From Stutzerimonas stutzeri (GTDB taxonomy: Bacteria; Pseudomonadota; Gammaproteobacteria; Pseudomonadales; Pseudomonadaceae), in contig NZ_JAMOIH010000009.1 of the NCBI RefSeq assembly GCF_024448955.1, forward strand, positions 62,001-126,000: DNA of 64,000 nucleotides, given 5' to 3'. Numbering within the stretch: position 1 is the first letter of the stretch; each line of letters begins with the position of its first letter. Of the stretch, positions 31,475 through 40,841 are shown piece after piece. The position numbers were made by a program, and so were the translations under genes. Below the pieces are notes generated by a model, which made no database searches, was not told where the DNA came from, and saw nothing but the letters and a program-made list of their open reading frames with translations.

Positions 31475-31855
31475 ATGTCCTTACCAACCAAGTTGCAATA
31501 CCTGTCCCTCATCAGCGCAGCCATGCTGATCAGCCTTCCGAGCATGGCTCAGCAGCCGACTAATCCAATGATGGCGAACATGAACGCACAGCTGGCGAAG
31601 CTGGGCGGGACGATGCAGGTCACGGCAGAGGTCTGTGGCGGCTATACCGACGAACAGCTGGTCGAACATAAACAGCAGCAGAAAGATCACTTGGCGCGCA
31701 ACGGCATGGATGCGGCCAGCTTCGACAAGGACTTCGATGCCGGTGTCGAACAGGGCAAAGCGAAATGGGACAGCATCCCGGCATCCGAACGGCAGGCCAA
31801 GTGTGACGAGTTCAAACAGCAGATGGAGGAACTGGCGCAGCAGTTCACCCGTTGA
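31475..31855 (+). CDS. Small secreted protein, unknown function
   Basis: A 126-residue protein. The start at 31475 follows CAGGAA and gives a signal peptide ending near SMAQQ. The mature part is helical and charged with exactly two cysteines (EVCGGYTDEQ and QAKCDEFK), which may form a disulfide. The pattern of short amphipathic helices recalls small periplasmic helical-bundle proteins; I recognise no family. An upstream extension to 31388 looks non-coding. It is convergent with the cyclase gene. Confidence 0.7.
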   Translation: MSLPTKLQYLSLISAAMLISLPSMAQQPTNPMMANMNAQLAKLGGTMQVTAEVCGGYTDEQLVEHKQQQKDHLARNGMDAASFDKDFDAGVEQGKAKWDSIPASERQAKCDEFKQQMEELAQQFTR

Positions 31856-31901
31856 TGGCTGATAGGTGATCGGTCCGATGGCGCCGCCCCGCGCCATCGA
31901 C

Positions 31902-32900
31902 TCAGGCCATGATCACCTGGTTCTTGCCCAGACGTTTGGCGGTGTACATAGCCGCATCGGCACGGGCGAACAGCGCCCCGAGATCTGGATCGCCTGCCCT
32001 GAGACAGGTCACCCCGAGGCTGATGGTGACGCCGAAGCGCTGACCATCGGAGGTGGTGAATACCAGCCGCTGCACCTCCCGCTGCAGGCGCTCGGCGATC
32101 TGCTCGGCAAGGTCTGGCTTGCAGCCGGGCAGCAACAAGGCGAATTCCTCGCCGCCGATGCGGCCGAACAAATCGCCGCGACGCAGCACGGACGAGCCGC
32201 ACTCGGCGACGCGCTGCAGCACCTGATCGCCCATCTGATGGCCATGGGTATCGTTGATCCGCTTGAAGTCGTCGATGTCCAGCAGCTGAAACGCCAGCGG
32301 GGTGGCGTATTGCCGGGCCAGGTCGAACTCGCGCTTGGCGCACTCGAAGAAGTAACGGCGGTTGCTGCTCTGGGTCAGGACGTCGACGGTGGCCAGGCGC
32401 TGCAGTTCGCCTTCGAGCTGCTTCTTATCGGTGATGTCCTCGGCGATCCCGACGATGATGGGCCCATGCGCGCTGTCGACGTTACGTGCGATGAAGCATT
32501 TGTCGCTCAGCCAGCGCAACTGACCGTCGCCACGAATGATGCGGTACTCACGCTCTTCGATGGCGCCCTTTTCGAGCACGTCGGTCAGGCTCTGCTGTGC
32601 ATATTCCAGATCGTCCGGGTAGACGCTGTTGCGCCACTCGCCGAAGTCGGCCAGCAACAGCGCAGCCGAGCGCCCGAAGATCTGCTCGTAGGCCGGGCTG
32701 ACATAGACCATCCGCTGAGCCTGCGAGTCGTACGCCCAGAGCACCGCATTGACTGCGCTCATCAACGTACTGAATAGCTGTTCGCGCTCGCTCAAGCGCT
32801 CGACTTCGGCCCGGGCATGCATCAACGCCAAAAGTGTCTGCCCTTCGGTCGGGGGAAGGATGCCAACCCCTTTTTCACTTCGCTGCTTCACCAGAGTCAT
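31902..32900 (-). CDS. PAS-GGDEF diguanylate cyclase
   Basis: Cytoplasmic enzyme predicted to make c-di-GMP from two GTP. A start at 32900 gives 332 residues: N-terminal coiled segment, PAS/PAC domain (about 42-160, YEQIFGRSAALLLADFGEW; EDITDKKQLE), then GGDEF domain with catalytic RIGGEEFALL. The inhibitory site RxxD (RRGD) lies exactly five residues before GGEEF, so product inhibition is expected. No membrane segment is seen in this version; the frame extends upstream to 33014 with weak coding character. A GGDEF gene near desA also exists in P. aeruginosa (PA0290). Confidence 0.9.
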   Translation of the reverse strand: MTLVKQRSEKGVGILPPTEGQTLLALMHARAEVERLSEREQLFSTLMSAVNAVLWAYDSQAQRMVYVSPAYEQIFGRSAALLLADFGEWRNSVYPDDLEYAQQSLTDVLEKGAIEEREYRIIRGDGQLRWLSDKCFIARNVDSAHGPIIVGIAEDITDKKQLEGELQRLATVDVLTQSSNRRYFFECAKREFDLARQYATPLAFQLLDIDDFKRINDTHGHQMGDQVLQRVAECGSSVLRRGDLFGRIGGEEFALLLPGCKPDLAEQIAERLQREVQRLVFTTSDGQRFGVTISLGVTCLRAGDPDLGALFARADAAMYTAKRLGKNQVIMA

Positions 32901-33040
32901 ACCTGCGTTCCCAAACGAGCGCCAGGTACCGGCGGGAGCCCGCTGAGCAGCTGTCGCTATACACCAGAATGCTGTTGAGAGAACGCCGGTAGAACAAAGT
33001 TCCAGTTGGCGCAATTACCACTAATTGCGCCGATCAATGG

Positions 33041-34231
33041 TCATCCGTGGGCGACCGCAGGCCTGAGCGAATAGGTTCGCAGATGCTCGGCGAATTCACG
33101 CAGCGACTGGATGCCGCTGGCTTCGGCGTCCTGCACCCACTGCTTGATCGCAGCGAGCATCTCGTGACCGTTGGCACTGGTGCGAGTCCAGATCTGCTGC
33201 AGGGCCAGGCGCTGTTCGTAAATAACCCGCAGTGACTGACTCTGCTCGAGGATCACCTCGATGCGCGCCTGTTGCTCATGCTGCAGCAGGCTCGGTTCGC
33301 GCGACAGCAGCCGCTTGGCACGGCGGAACTGATGGCGCACCGATGCATCGGCGCATTGCAGTTCCAGACGCACCAGCGGTTTGATCACCAGCTTGCGGTA
33401 CTGCGCCATGATTTGGAAACGGTTGTTGAGGATCGCCATGGCGCTGTCCATGTCCAGCTGATGCTTGGGCGTGACGCGGTGCGCGATGGGCGCGGTGCGG
33501 TTGACCTTCGCCAGACCGAGCAGGCTGAACAGCTTGATCCAGGCCCAGCCCATGTCGAACTCCCACTTGCGCACTGACAGCTTGGCCGAGTTCGGGTAGG
33601 TATGGTGATTGTTGTGCAGCTCCTCGCCTCCGATGAGGATGCCCCACGGCACGAGGTTGGTCGCCGCGTCGCGGCATTCGAAGTTGCGATAGCCCACGGC
33701 ATGCCCCAGCCCATTGACCACCCCGGCGGCCCAGAGCGGAATCCAGATCATCTGCACCGCCCAGACGGTCAGGCCGATGACACCGAACAGCGCCAGATCA
33801 AGGGTGAGCATCAGCACGATGCCCAGGTTGGGGAAGCGTGAATAGAGGTTGCGCTCGATCCAGTCGTCCGGGCAGTTCTTGCCGTAGATGCGCAGAGTTT
33901 CCTCGTTCTTCGCCTCTTCCATGTACAGCTCGGCACCGCGCCGCAGCACCGTGCTCAGCCCTTTCTGTACCGGGCTGTGCGGATCGTCGGGCGTTTCGCA
34001 TTTAGCGTGGTGCTTACGGTGGATGGCGGTCCACTCGCGGGTATTCATCGCCGTGGTCAGCCACAGCCAGAAGCGGAAGAAGTGCTTGAGACCCGCGTTC
34101 AGCTCAAGCGAGCGGTGTGCCGAATAACGGTGCAGGTAAACCGTGACGGCGACGATGGTCACGTGAGTCAGAAGCAGCGTGGCCGCAACCACCTGCCAAG
34201 CCGAGAGGTCGAGAAACCCGGTGTACCACAT
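33041..34231 (-). CDS. desA: Membrane fatty acid delta-9 desaturase, DesA-like
   Basis: Di-iron membrane enzyme introducing double bonds into acyl chains, in Pseudomonas acting on phospholipid. It has 396 residues. The three histidine boxes are complete: HRYSAHR (about 34-40), HRKHHAK (about 72-78) and HNNHHTYP (about 205-212). Four hydrophobic stretches flank them. The C-terminal 120 residues are soluble and helical. The assignment to desA rather than desB rests on being beside the agu/spu genes and a GGDEF gene, as in PAO1. Confidence 0.88.
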   Translation of the reverse strand: MWYTGFLDLSAWQVVAATLLLTHVTIVAVTVYLHRYSAHRSLELNAGLKHFFRFWLWLTTAMNTREWTAIHRKHHAKCETPDDPHSPVQKGLSTVLRRGAELYMEEAKNEETLRIYGKNCPDDWIERNLYSRFPNLGIVLMLTLDLALFGVIGLTVWAVQMIWIPLWAAGVVNGLGHAVGYRNFECRDAATNLVPWGILIGGEELHNNHHTYPNSAKLSVRKWEFDMGWAWIKLFSLLGLAKVNRTAPIAHRVTPKHQLDMDSAMAILNNRFQIMAQYRKLVIKPLVRLELQCADASVRHQFRRAKRLLSREPSLLQHEQQARIEVILEQSQSLRVIYEQRLALQQIWTRTSANGHEMLAAIKQWVQDAEASGIQSLREFAEHLRTYSLRPAVAHG

Positions 34232-34521
34232 AGTGTTGAAGCCTCGCGGTGTAAAAGTTCAGATCCGCAGCTGCGAATCTGTTTGCATTATCTACTCTGC
34301 CTAACTGGATAAGCGTCCGCCTGTCGTCCGGTGTTTATTTTTCGTTTCGGCATCTGACAGAAATAGGCCACACAGCCGATACATCGGATGGATCCCATCT
34401 GCCCGATAACAGATGTAGCATAAGGCCACTATTTGTTTCGCCGCCCTATCCAGCACTGTCTCAGTGCCGGAAAAGTAGCGCGTCGCAGCACGCCCACGCA
34501 GTACGGTGCTCAAGAATCATC

Positions 34522-37470
34522 ATGAAAACCATCCCCCACCCCACCGACCCGCGTTGGATACTCGGCCTCGGCAGCCTGCTTCTCGCGTTGCTGTTCGGTG
34601 GTCTTGCCATCAATGATCACCAGGCACGCGATGCCGTCTGGACGCTGCAGACGGCGCAGCAAGGCGAACTCCAGGCACTGGCGTTGCGCAGCGCTCAGCA
34701 GGGACTGGAAGAGCAGGCCCGGTTGATCGCCAGTGCATTGAGCGCCAGCCCGGAGACGCTTCGGCTGGTTCGCCAGGCTGACCGCGCCGTGAAGGCCGGG
34801 GCTCAGTGGGACGGCCCTCGACTGGCCCGGATCCGCGAGCAGCTGTTCAGTTCGCTCACCCCGACCTGGACGGCCATGCAAGCCCACGGCGCGCTCCAGC
34901 TACAACTGTATCTGGGCAAAACAGGCATGGCGCTGCTGCGCATGCAGGATCCCGACGCGTTCGGTGATGCGGTCGCCGACCGCCGCCCTATGCTCTATCA
35001 GGCATTGATCCATGACCGGATCGTTTCCGGGTTGGATATCGGTCGGCGCAGCGCGGGCAACCGAGCCATCGTGCCAATCCGCGCCAGCAGCAGCTTTGAA
35101 AGCGAAGTGATCGGTGCCTTGGAGGTGGGGTTCGGCATCCTTCCCGATCTGACCGAACTGGGTCACCAGCTGAACGCCGGCCTGGGGCTGCTGGTGAACC
35201 GTGACGAGCTCAAGAATGTGTTCTGGACGCCTCCAGTCGGGATTCAGCTGCAAGGCCTTCCCGGCTGGCTGCTCGACACCCATTCGGCGCCGCAGATCCT
35301 GCAGTGGGCGCAACAGCGTTCGCTACCGGTGCCCGGGTCTGGACAAGCGCTGCGCCTGCTGGAGTCCGGCGGTCGCAGTTTCGTGCTCAATCAGGTGCCG
35401 CTGCACGACGTCAGGGCGGAACACAATCCAGGGCGTCTGCCTTTCGCCGTTGCGCTGGTCTGGCGAGACATCACCTTGGCACTGCGGGAGCAGCAGCAAG
35501 CCGAACGCCGCATTCTCATCAAATGGGGCCTGGCCTGGCTGATTGCCGAAGTACTGCTGCTGATCCTGGCCTTCATGCTCCACCGCCGTGGTGTCGTTCA
35601 GCGCATCCATCTGATCCGCTCGACGCGGCAGGAGCGCAACCGCAAGCGCCTGTTCGAGCGCGGACAGAAAATTGCCAGCCTGCTGCCCGGCATGGTCTTT
35701 CAGCTCAAACGCTCGCCTGAGGGCGCCTACAGCATTCTCTACGCCAGCGAGGGCTCGCGTGACCTCTATGGAATAGACCCCGAGCAGTTGGTCCAGAATG
35801 CAAACCACGCCTTCGCCGTGGTGTATGACCCTGACCGTCCCGCGTTGCGGGCCGCGATAGAGCGCTCGGCGGCCACCTTGGGCGGCGGCTCCACGCGCTA
35901 CCGGATCAACCACCGCGAAAAAGGGCTGATCTGGGTCGAAGTCAGGGCGACCGCCGAGCGCCTGCGTGATGGTTCGGTGCTCTGGCATGGCTTCATCGCC
36001 GATATCACGCCGTTCATGAATACCGCGATCGCGCTCAGTGAAAGCGAGAGCCGCTTCCGCAGCATGGTCAGCAATCTGCCGGGCGTGGTCTACCGGCGTG
36101 ACGGCGACGCCAATCGTACGATTCGTTATCTCAGCGACGGTATAGAGCGGCTGACGGGTTACCCGGTCAGCGATTTCCTTGCCCCCGGCACGCGCCGGTT
36201 CAGCAGCCTGATCCACCCGGAAGATCGTGCCGACCTGCAAGGCAGTGAAGCGGATCAGTTCGAACGCACCTACCGGCTGATCAACGCCCGCGGCGAAACG
36301 CTCTGGGTGCAGGAGAACAGCCGCGCACTGCGCGACGCCGAAGGCCGCCTGCTGTGGTACGACGGCTTCATCTCGGATGTCAGCGCCCGTGCCCTCGCCG
36401 AGCGCGAGGCCAACGAGCGTGAACGCTACGTGCGCCTGCTGATCGCCAACGTCGTCGACGCCATCATCATCATCAACCAGCGCGGCCTGATCGAAACCTT
36501 CAACCACGCCGCCGAGCGCACCTTCGGCTATAGCGAGGAAGAAATGCTGGGGCGAAACCTGTCGATGCTGATGCCCGAGCCGCACCGCGCCGCCCACGAT
36601 GGTCATCTCGAAGACTACGAGCGCCGCGGCGAAGGCCGCAGCCTGGAGCAGAACCGTGAATTGCAGGGGATGCGCCGCAATGGCGAGCTGTTCACCATCG
36701 AACTGCGCGTCTCGGAAATCAGCCACCGAGGCGAACGCAAGTTCATCGGCCTGGTGCGCGACATCACCGAGCGCAAGCGCATCGAGCAGATGAAGAGCGA
36801 GTTCGTCTCCATCGTCAGCCACGAGCTACGCACGCCGCTGACGTCGATTTCCGGCGCCCTGGGGCTGATCAACGGCGGTGCCGTCGGCGAGGTCCCGCCA
36901 GCGATCGGACAGTTGCTCAACATCGCGCAACAGAACAGCCAGCGCCTCGGCCTGTTGATCGATGACTTGCTGGACATGGAGAAGCTGATCGCCGGCCAGA
37001 TGAGCTTCCAGCTGCAGACCCAGCCTCTGGCGCCGTTGCTCGAAGATTCGCTTCGCTCGAATCAGGGCTACGCTGAACAGCACCGGGTGCGCCTGGAAAT
37101 GGGCGGGCAGGTGGACGTGCAGGTGTCGGTGGATGAGCATCGCCTGCAGCAGGTGCTGGCGAACTTGCTTTCCAACGCGGCGAAATTCTCGCCGGCTGGC
37201 GAAGTCGTAGTCTTGAGTAGCAGCCGTCGGGGCGATCAGGTCCGCGTGAGCGTCCGTGACGTTGGCCCGGGTATTCCGCAGACGTTTCGGCAGCGGATTT
37301 TCCAGAAGTTTTCCCAAGCCGATTCCTCCGATACCCGCCAGAAAGGCGGCACCGGCCTCGGCCTGGCGATCAGCAAGGAGCTGATCGAGCACATGCATGG
37401 ACGCATCGGTTTCGATTCCGAATTGGGCCAGGGTGCCTGTTTCTGGTTCGAACTGCCTGTTCAGGATTAG
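34522..37470 (+). CDS. Multi-PAS sensor histidine kinase
   Basis: Membrane kinase of 982 residues. Order: membrane helix (about 12-30), periplasmic Cache-like sensor (about 60-320), second helix (335-353), three PAS/PAC units (about 385-500, 505-625, 632-757), HisKA with H-box VSHELRTPLTSISGALGL (His near 767) and HATPase with DVGPGIP and GGTGLGLAISKEL. There is no receiver of its own. It is followed by a single-domain response regulator and a second kinase whose core is nearly the same. The ligand is unknown. It is divergent from desA across 290 bases. Confidence 0.92.
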   Translation: MKTIPHPTDPRWILGLGSLLLALLFGGLAINDHQARDAVWTLQTAQQGELQALALRSAQQGLEEQARLIASALSASPETLRLVRQADRAVKAGAQWDGPRLARIREQLFSSLTPTWTAMQAHGALQLQLYLGKTGMALLRMQDPDAFGDAVADRRPMLYQALIHDRIVSGLDIGRRSAGNRAIVPIRASSSFESEVIGALEVGFGILPDLTELGHQLNAGLGLLVNRDELKNVFWTPPVGIQLQGLPGWLLDTHSAPQILQWAQQRSLPVPGSGQALRLLESGGRSFVLNQVPLHDVRAEHNPGRLPFAVALVWRDITLALREQQQAERRILIKWGLAWLIAEVLLLILAFMLHRRGVVQRIHLIRSTRQERNRKRLFERGQKIASLLPGMVFQLKRSPEGAYSILYASEGSRDLYGIDPEQLVQNANHAFAVVYDPDRPALRAAIERSAATLGGGSTRYRINHREKGLIWVEVRATAERLRDGSVLWHGFIADITPFMNTAIALSESESRFRSMVSNLPGVVYRRDGDANRTIRYLSDGIERLTGYPVSDFLAPGTRRFSSLIHPEDRADLQGSEADQFERTYRLINARGETLWVQENSRALRDAEGRLLWYDGFISDVSARALAEREANERERYVRLLIANVVDAIIIINQRGLIETFNHAAERTFGYSEEEMLGRNLSMLMPEPHRAAHDGHLEDYERRGEGRSLEQNRELQGMRRNGELFTIELRVSEISHRGERKFIGLVRDITERKRIEQMKSEFVSIVSHELRTPLTSISGALGLINGGAVGEVPPAIGQLLNIAQQNSQRLGLLIDDLLDMEKLIAGQMSFQLQTQPLAPLLEDSLRSNQGYAEQHRVRLEMGGQVDVQVSVDEHRLQQVLANLLSNAAKFSPAGEVVVLSSSRRGDQVRVSVRDVGPGIPQTFRQRIFQKFSQADSSDTRQKGGTGLGLAISKELIEHMHGRIGFDSELGQGACFWFELPVQD

Positions 37471-37621
37471 TCTGCTGACGTTTCGTTCGCGACCGTGACG
37501 AACGTCCGCAGAACCTGGTGATGACAGGCTATTTTTTCATTGTGCCGCGTCAGTCGGCGGGCAAGCTGGCACACTGCTCGCCTGATCGTTCGCAAGGCGC
37601 ACTGGCCGACGGAGGCACCGC

Positions 37622-38008
37622 ATGACCGAGCTGAAACGGATACTCCACGTCGAGGACGATCCTTCCATACAGGCGGTGACGAAAGTCGCACTGGAAGCCA
37701 TCGGCGGCTATCAGGTACGGTCCTGCTCGTCCGGCCTGCAGGCGCTGGAGGAGGTCGAAGAGTTCGATCCGCACTTCATTCTGCTCGATGTGATGATGCC
37801 CGGTATGGGCGGCGCCGAAACCCTGACCCGGCTCAGCGAGCGGATCGACCTGACTCAGGTACCGGTCGCCTTCATGACCGCCAAGGTCCAGCCGGGGGAA
37901 ATAGAACATTTGCGCAAGCTCGGCGCGCGCGACGTGATTATCAAACCCTTCGATCCGATGCGCTTGGCCAGCCAGATTCGCGCGATCTGGGATTCCGGTC
38001 GCGCGTGA
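37622..38008 (+). CDS. Single-domain response regulator
   Basis: A 128-residue CheY-like receiver without output domain. Acidic pair in HVEDDPS, phospho-acceptor in ILLDVMMPGMGG (about residue 58), Thr in AFMTAK and Lys in IIKPFDP are all present, so it should be phosphorylatable. GGAGG six bases before ATG marks the start. It is closely similar to the receiver at 40452. It likely shuttles phosphate between one of the flanking kinases and the Hpt domain at 40825. Confidence 0.92.
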   Translation: MTELKRILHVEDDPSIQAVTKVALEAIGGYQVRSCSSGLQALEEVEEFDPHFILLDVMMPGMGGAETLTRLSERIDLTQVPVAFMTAKVQPGEIEHLRKLGARDVIIKPFDPMRLASQIRAIWDSGRA

Positions 38009-38052
38009 GTCGACGGCGTTCAGCCCTCAAACCAGTGAGACAGGTCAGCCAG

Positions 38053-40455
38053 ATGGAGCCACCGAAAGCGATGCCGGCACCCTCGCCACCGCGCGAGCTG
38101 TCTCGACTCGCCGCGCTGTTGCGTTACGAGATTCTCGACACGCCGGATGAGTCCGCGTTCGACGATTTCACCCAGCTGGCCTCGCATATATGCGACACCC
38201 CTATCGCGCTGATCTCGCTGGTCGACGACCATCGTCAGTGGTTCAAGAGCCGTCTCGGTCTGGACGTCAGCGAAACCCCACGCGGCATTTCCTTCTGCAC
38301 CCACACCATCGAAGGTGATGGTCTTTTCGAAGTCCATGATGCCCAACGGGACCAGCGTTTTCGCCACAACCCACTGGTGACCGGCGAGCCGCACATCCGC
38401 TTCTATGCCGGCGCGCCGCTGACCACGCCGGATGGCTACAACCTCGGCACCCTATGCGTGATCGACCGGCAACCGCGCCGCCTGAGCGAAGGCCAGCGCG
38501 ACGCACTGATGCGCCTGAGCCGGCAGATCATGCGCTTGTTCGAAGAGCGTCTGCAGGGACACCGCTACGCCGAGCAGGCGGCGCTGCACCAGGCCCTGCT
38601 CAACAGCGCCGCCAGTGCGATGGTGCTGACCACCGCTGACGGCCGAATTTCGGGCGTCAACCCGACCGCCGAGCGCCTGTTCGGGTATTCCGAGCGGATG
38701 CTGATCGACCGTTCACTGACCACGGCACTGTTCCCGCTGGATGCCCTGGTCCGGCGCGCCGCCATTCTCAGCAACGAACTGGGTGAGACCGTCGAGCCGG
38801 GATTCGCCGTACTCATAGCGCCACTGCTCGAAGGGCGGCGTGAAATGCGTGAGTGGCGCCTGTTACACCGAAACGGCGACAGCGTGCCGGTGCTGCTGAA
38901 CGTCTCGGCGATCCATGACGAACACGAACAGCTGCACGGTTATATCGTTAGCGCCTATGACTTGGCCCACCAGGAGAACCTGCAGCTACGTCTGCAGCAG
39001 ATCGCCGCGCAGGTGCCGGGCCTGCTGTTCCAGTTCTGCTGGCGCCCCGACGGCAGCAGCTCGTTTCCCTATCTCAGCGAAGGACTCGAGGACATCTACG
39101 GATTGAGTGCCGCCGAAATGGCACCGAGCATCGCGCCGATCTATTCCCGGGTGCATCTGAATGATCGCGCGCGCGTGCTGGCGAGCATCCGGCATGCCGC
39201 CGCTACCCTGACGCCCTGGCATTTCGAGCACCGCATCGACCACCCGCGCAAAGGCGTCATCTGGGTCGAGGCGCGCGCCACGCCGATGCGCCAAGCGGAT
39301 GGATCGGTGCTCTGGCACGGTCTGGTGACCGACATCACCGAGCGTAAGGCCGAGCAGACCGAACTGGACAAACAGCAGGAAATGAACCGGCGCCTGCTTG
39401 AAGCGCTGTCCGAAGCCGTCGTGGCCTGCGATGCCGAAGGCAACCTGACGCTGTTCAACAATACCGCGCGGCTCTGGCATGGCCTGGACGCAGCGCAGCT
39501 CTCCCCGGAACAGTGGCCGCAGTATTACCGCCTCTTTCAGGCGGACGGCGTGACGCCGATGCCCTATGACCAGGTCCCGCTGCTGCGTGCGCTGCGTGGC
39601 GAACGCATCCGCAACCAGGAAATGACGATCGTAGTGCACGGCACGGCCCGGCACGTGCTGGCCAATGCCGATCCGATGTTCGCATCCGACGGCCATCAGA
39701 ATGGCGCGGTGGTGGTGCTGCACGACATCACCGAGCGCAAGCAGATCGAGATCCTGCAGCGCGACTTCGTCTCGACCGTCAGCCACGAGCTGCGCACGCC
39801 GCTGACCTCCATTACCGCCTCGCTGGGGCTGATCTGTGGCGAGATCGTCGGCGAGGTGCCCGAGCATTTGCAGGAGCTGCTGGACATCGCCCACCAGAAC
39901 AGCAAGCGCCTGAGTGCGCTGATCGACGACCTGCTGGATATCGACAAGCTCTATGCCGGCAAGATGCGTTTCGAGATGCAGCGGCAGCCCTTGCAACCGT
40001 TGCTGGAGCAGGCGCTGCGCAGCAATCAGGGCTACGCCGAGAGCTACACTGTCAGCATTGAGTTGGGGAGCTGCCCAGCCGTGTCGATCGAGGTCGACAC
40101 GATGCGTCTGGAGCAGGTATTGAGCAACCTGCTATCCAACGCCGCCAAGTATTCTCCGCCCGGCGAAACCATCGAGCTATGGGCCGAAACGGTCGATGAT
40201 GCCAAGGTGCGTGTCAGCGTGCGCGACAAGGGGCCGGGGATCGCCGATACCTTCCGCGAGCGCATATTTAGCAAGTTCGCTCAGGCGGATTCGTCGGACA
40301 CGCGCCAGCAAGGCGGCACCGGCCTTGGCCTGGCCATCAGCAAGGAGCTGATCGAGCATATGCACGGACAGATCGGTTTTGACTCGATACCCGGCGCAGG
40401 CGCCTGTTTCTGGTTCGAGTTGCCTTGCTATCCGCCGCAGGAGGCTCAGCCGTGA
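38053..40455 (+). CDS. GAF-PAS sensor histidine kinase, soluble
   Basis: An 800-residue kinase without membrane helices. Order: GAF domain (about 18-165; CDTPIALISLVDDHRQWFKSR, SFCTHTI), three PAS regions (about 175-300, 315-440, 445-565), HisKA (VSHELRTPLTSITASLGL, His near 578) and HATPase (DKGPGI; GGTGLGLAISKEL). The second PAS and the core closely match the kinase at 34522. An alternative GTG at 38005 would overlap the previous stop by four bases (GTGA). The downstream receiver uses the same GTGA arrangement. Confidence 0.9.
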   Translation: MEPPKAMPAPSPPRELSRLAALLRYEILDTPDESAFDDFTQLASHICDTPIALISLVDDHRQWFKSRLGLDVSETPRGISFCTHTIEGDGLFEVHDAQRDQRFRHNPLVTGEPHIRFYAGAPLTTPDGYNLGTLCVIDRQPRRLSEGQRDALMRLSRQIMRLFEERLQGHRYAEQAALHQALLNSAASAMVLTTADGRISGVNPTAERLFGYSERMLIDRSLTTALFPLDALVRRAAILSNELGETVEPGFAVLIAPLLEGRREMREWRLLHRNGDSVPVLLNVSAIHDEHEQLHGYIVSAYDLAHQENLQLRLQQIAAQVPGLLFQFCWRPDGSSSFPYLSEGLEDIYGLSAAEMAPSIAPIYSRVHLNDRARVLASIRHAAATLTPWHFEHRIDHPRKGVIWVEARATPMRQADGSVLWHGLVTDITERKAEQTELDKQQEMNRRLLEALSEAVVACDAEGNLTLFNNTARLWHGLDAAQLSPEQWPQYYRLFQADGVTPMPYDQVPLLRALRGERIRNQEMTIVVHGTARHVLANADPMFASDGHQNGAVVVLHDITERKQIEILQRDFVSTVSHELRTPLTSITASLGLICGEIVGEVPEHLQELLDIAHQNSKRLSALIDDLLDIDKLYAGKMRFEMQRQPLQPLLEQALRSNQGYAESYTVSIELGSCPAVSIEVDTMRLEQVLSNLLSNAAKYSPPGETIELWAETVDDAKVRVSVRDKGPGIADTFRERIFSKFAQADSSDTRQQGGTGLGLAISKELIEHMHGQIGFDSIPGAGACFWFELPCYPPQEAQP

Positions 40456-40841
40456 GGCCATTGCAGCGGATTCTCCACGTCGAGGATGTGCCATCCATTC
40501 AGGTGGTGACCCGCATCGCCCTGGAGAAGCTCGGCGGCTTCGAGGTGCTCAGCTGCGCGTCCGGGCAGGAGGCGCTGGCGCGAGCCCAACGGTTCGCCCC
40601 AGACATGATTCTGCTCGACGTGATGCTGCCGCAGATGGGCGGCCTGGAGCTGCTGCGCCAGCTCTCTTCATTGATCGATCTGCAGCACATACCGGTCGTG
40701 CTGCTGACCGGACAGCAGGAAGAGCCCGCCAGCCCTGCCGAGTTGCGCCAACTCGGCGTTCGCAAGCTGTTGAGAAAGCCCTTCGATCCCCTTCAACTGG
40801 CCACACAATTAAAAGAAGTATGGAATGCCGATTATGAGTGA
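40452..40841 (+). CDS. Single-domain response regulator, GTG start
   Basis: A 129-residue receiver beginning at GTG, which overlaps the kinase stop (GTGA). Acidic residues in HVEDVPS, phospho-acceptor in ILLDVMLPQMGG, and Lys in LLRKPFDP are present. It is a clear paralogue of the receiver at 37622 (shared RILHVED.PSIQ.VT.IALE.LGG pattern), suggesting duplication of a kinase-receiver pair. Its 3' end overlaps the next gene. Confidence 0.92.
   Translation: MRPLQRILHVEDVPSIQVVTRIALEKLGGFEVLSCASGQEALARAQRFAPDMILLDVMLPQMGGLELLRQLSSLIDLQHIPVVLLTGQQEEPASPAELRQLGVRKLLRKPFDPLQLATQLKEVWNADYE

Noticed and set aside
31687-32343. 218-codon minus-strand frame over the diguanylate cyclase 3' end
   Set aside because: Out of frame with the GGDEF domain, which is complete in the other frame.
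34232-34521. Short minus-strand frame (34301-34513) between desA and the first kinase
   Set aside because: No ribosome-binding site or family; the stretch is AT-rich and is better explained as a divergent promoter region.
35323-36822. 499-codon minus-strand open frame
   Set aside because: It is antisense to the multi-PAS kinase, whose frame has full domain content. The antisense translation has no domain and reflects high GC at third positions.
37540-38052. N-terminal extension of the GAF kinase
   Set aside because: It overlaps the intact receiver gene 37622-38008 in another frame; only GTG 38005 onward is conceivable as kinase sequence.
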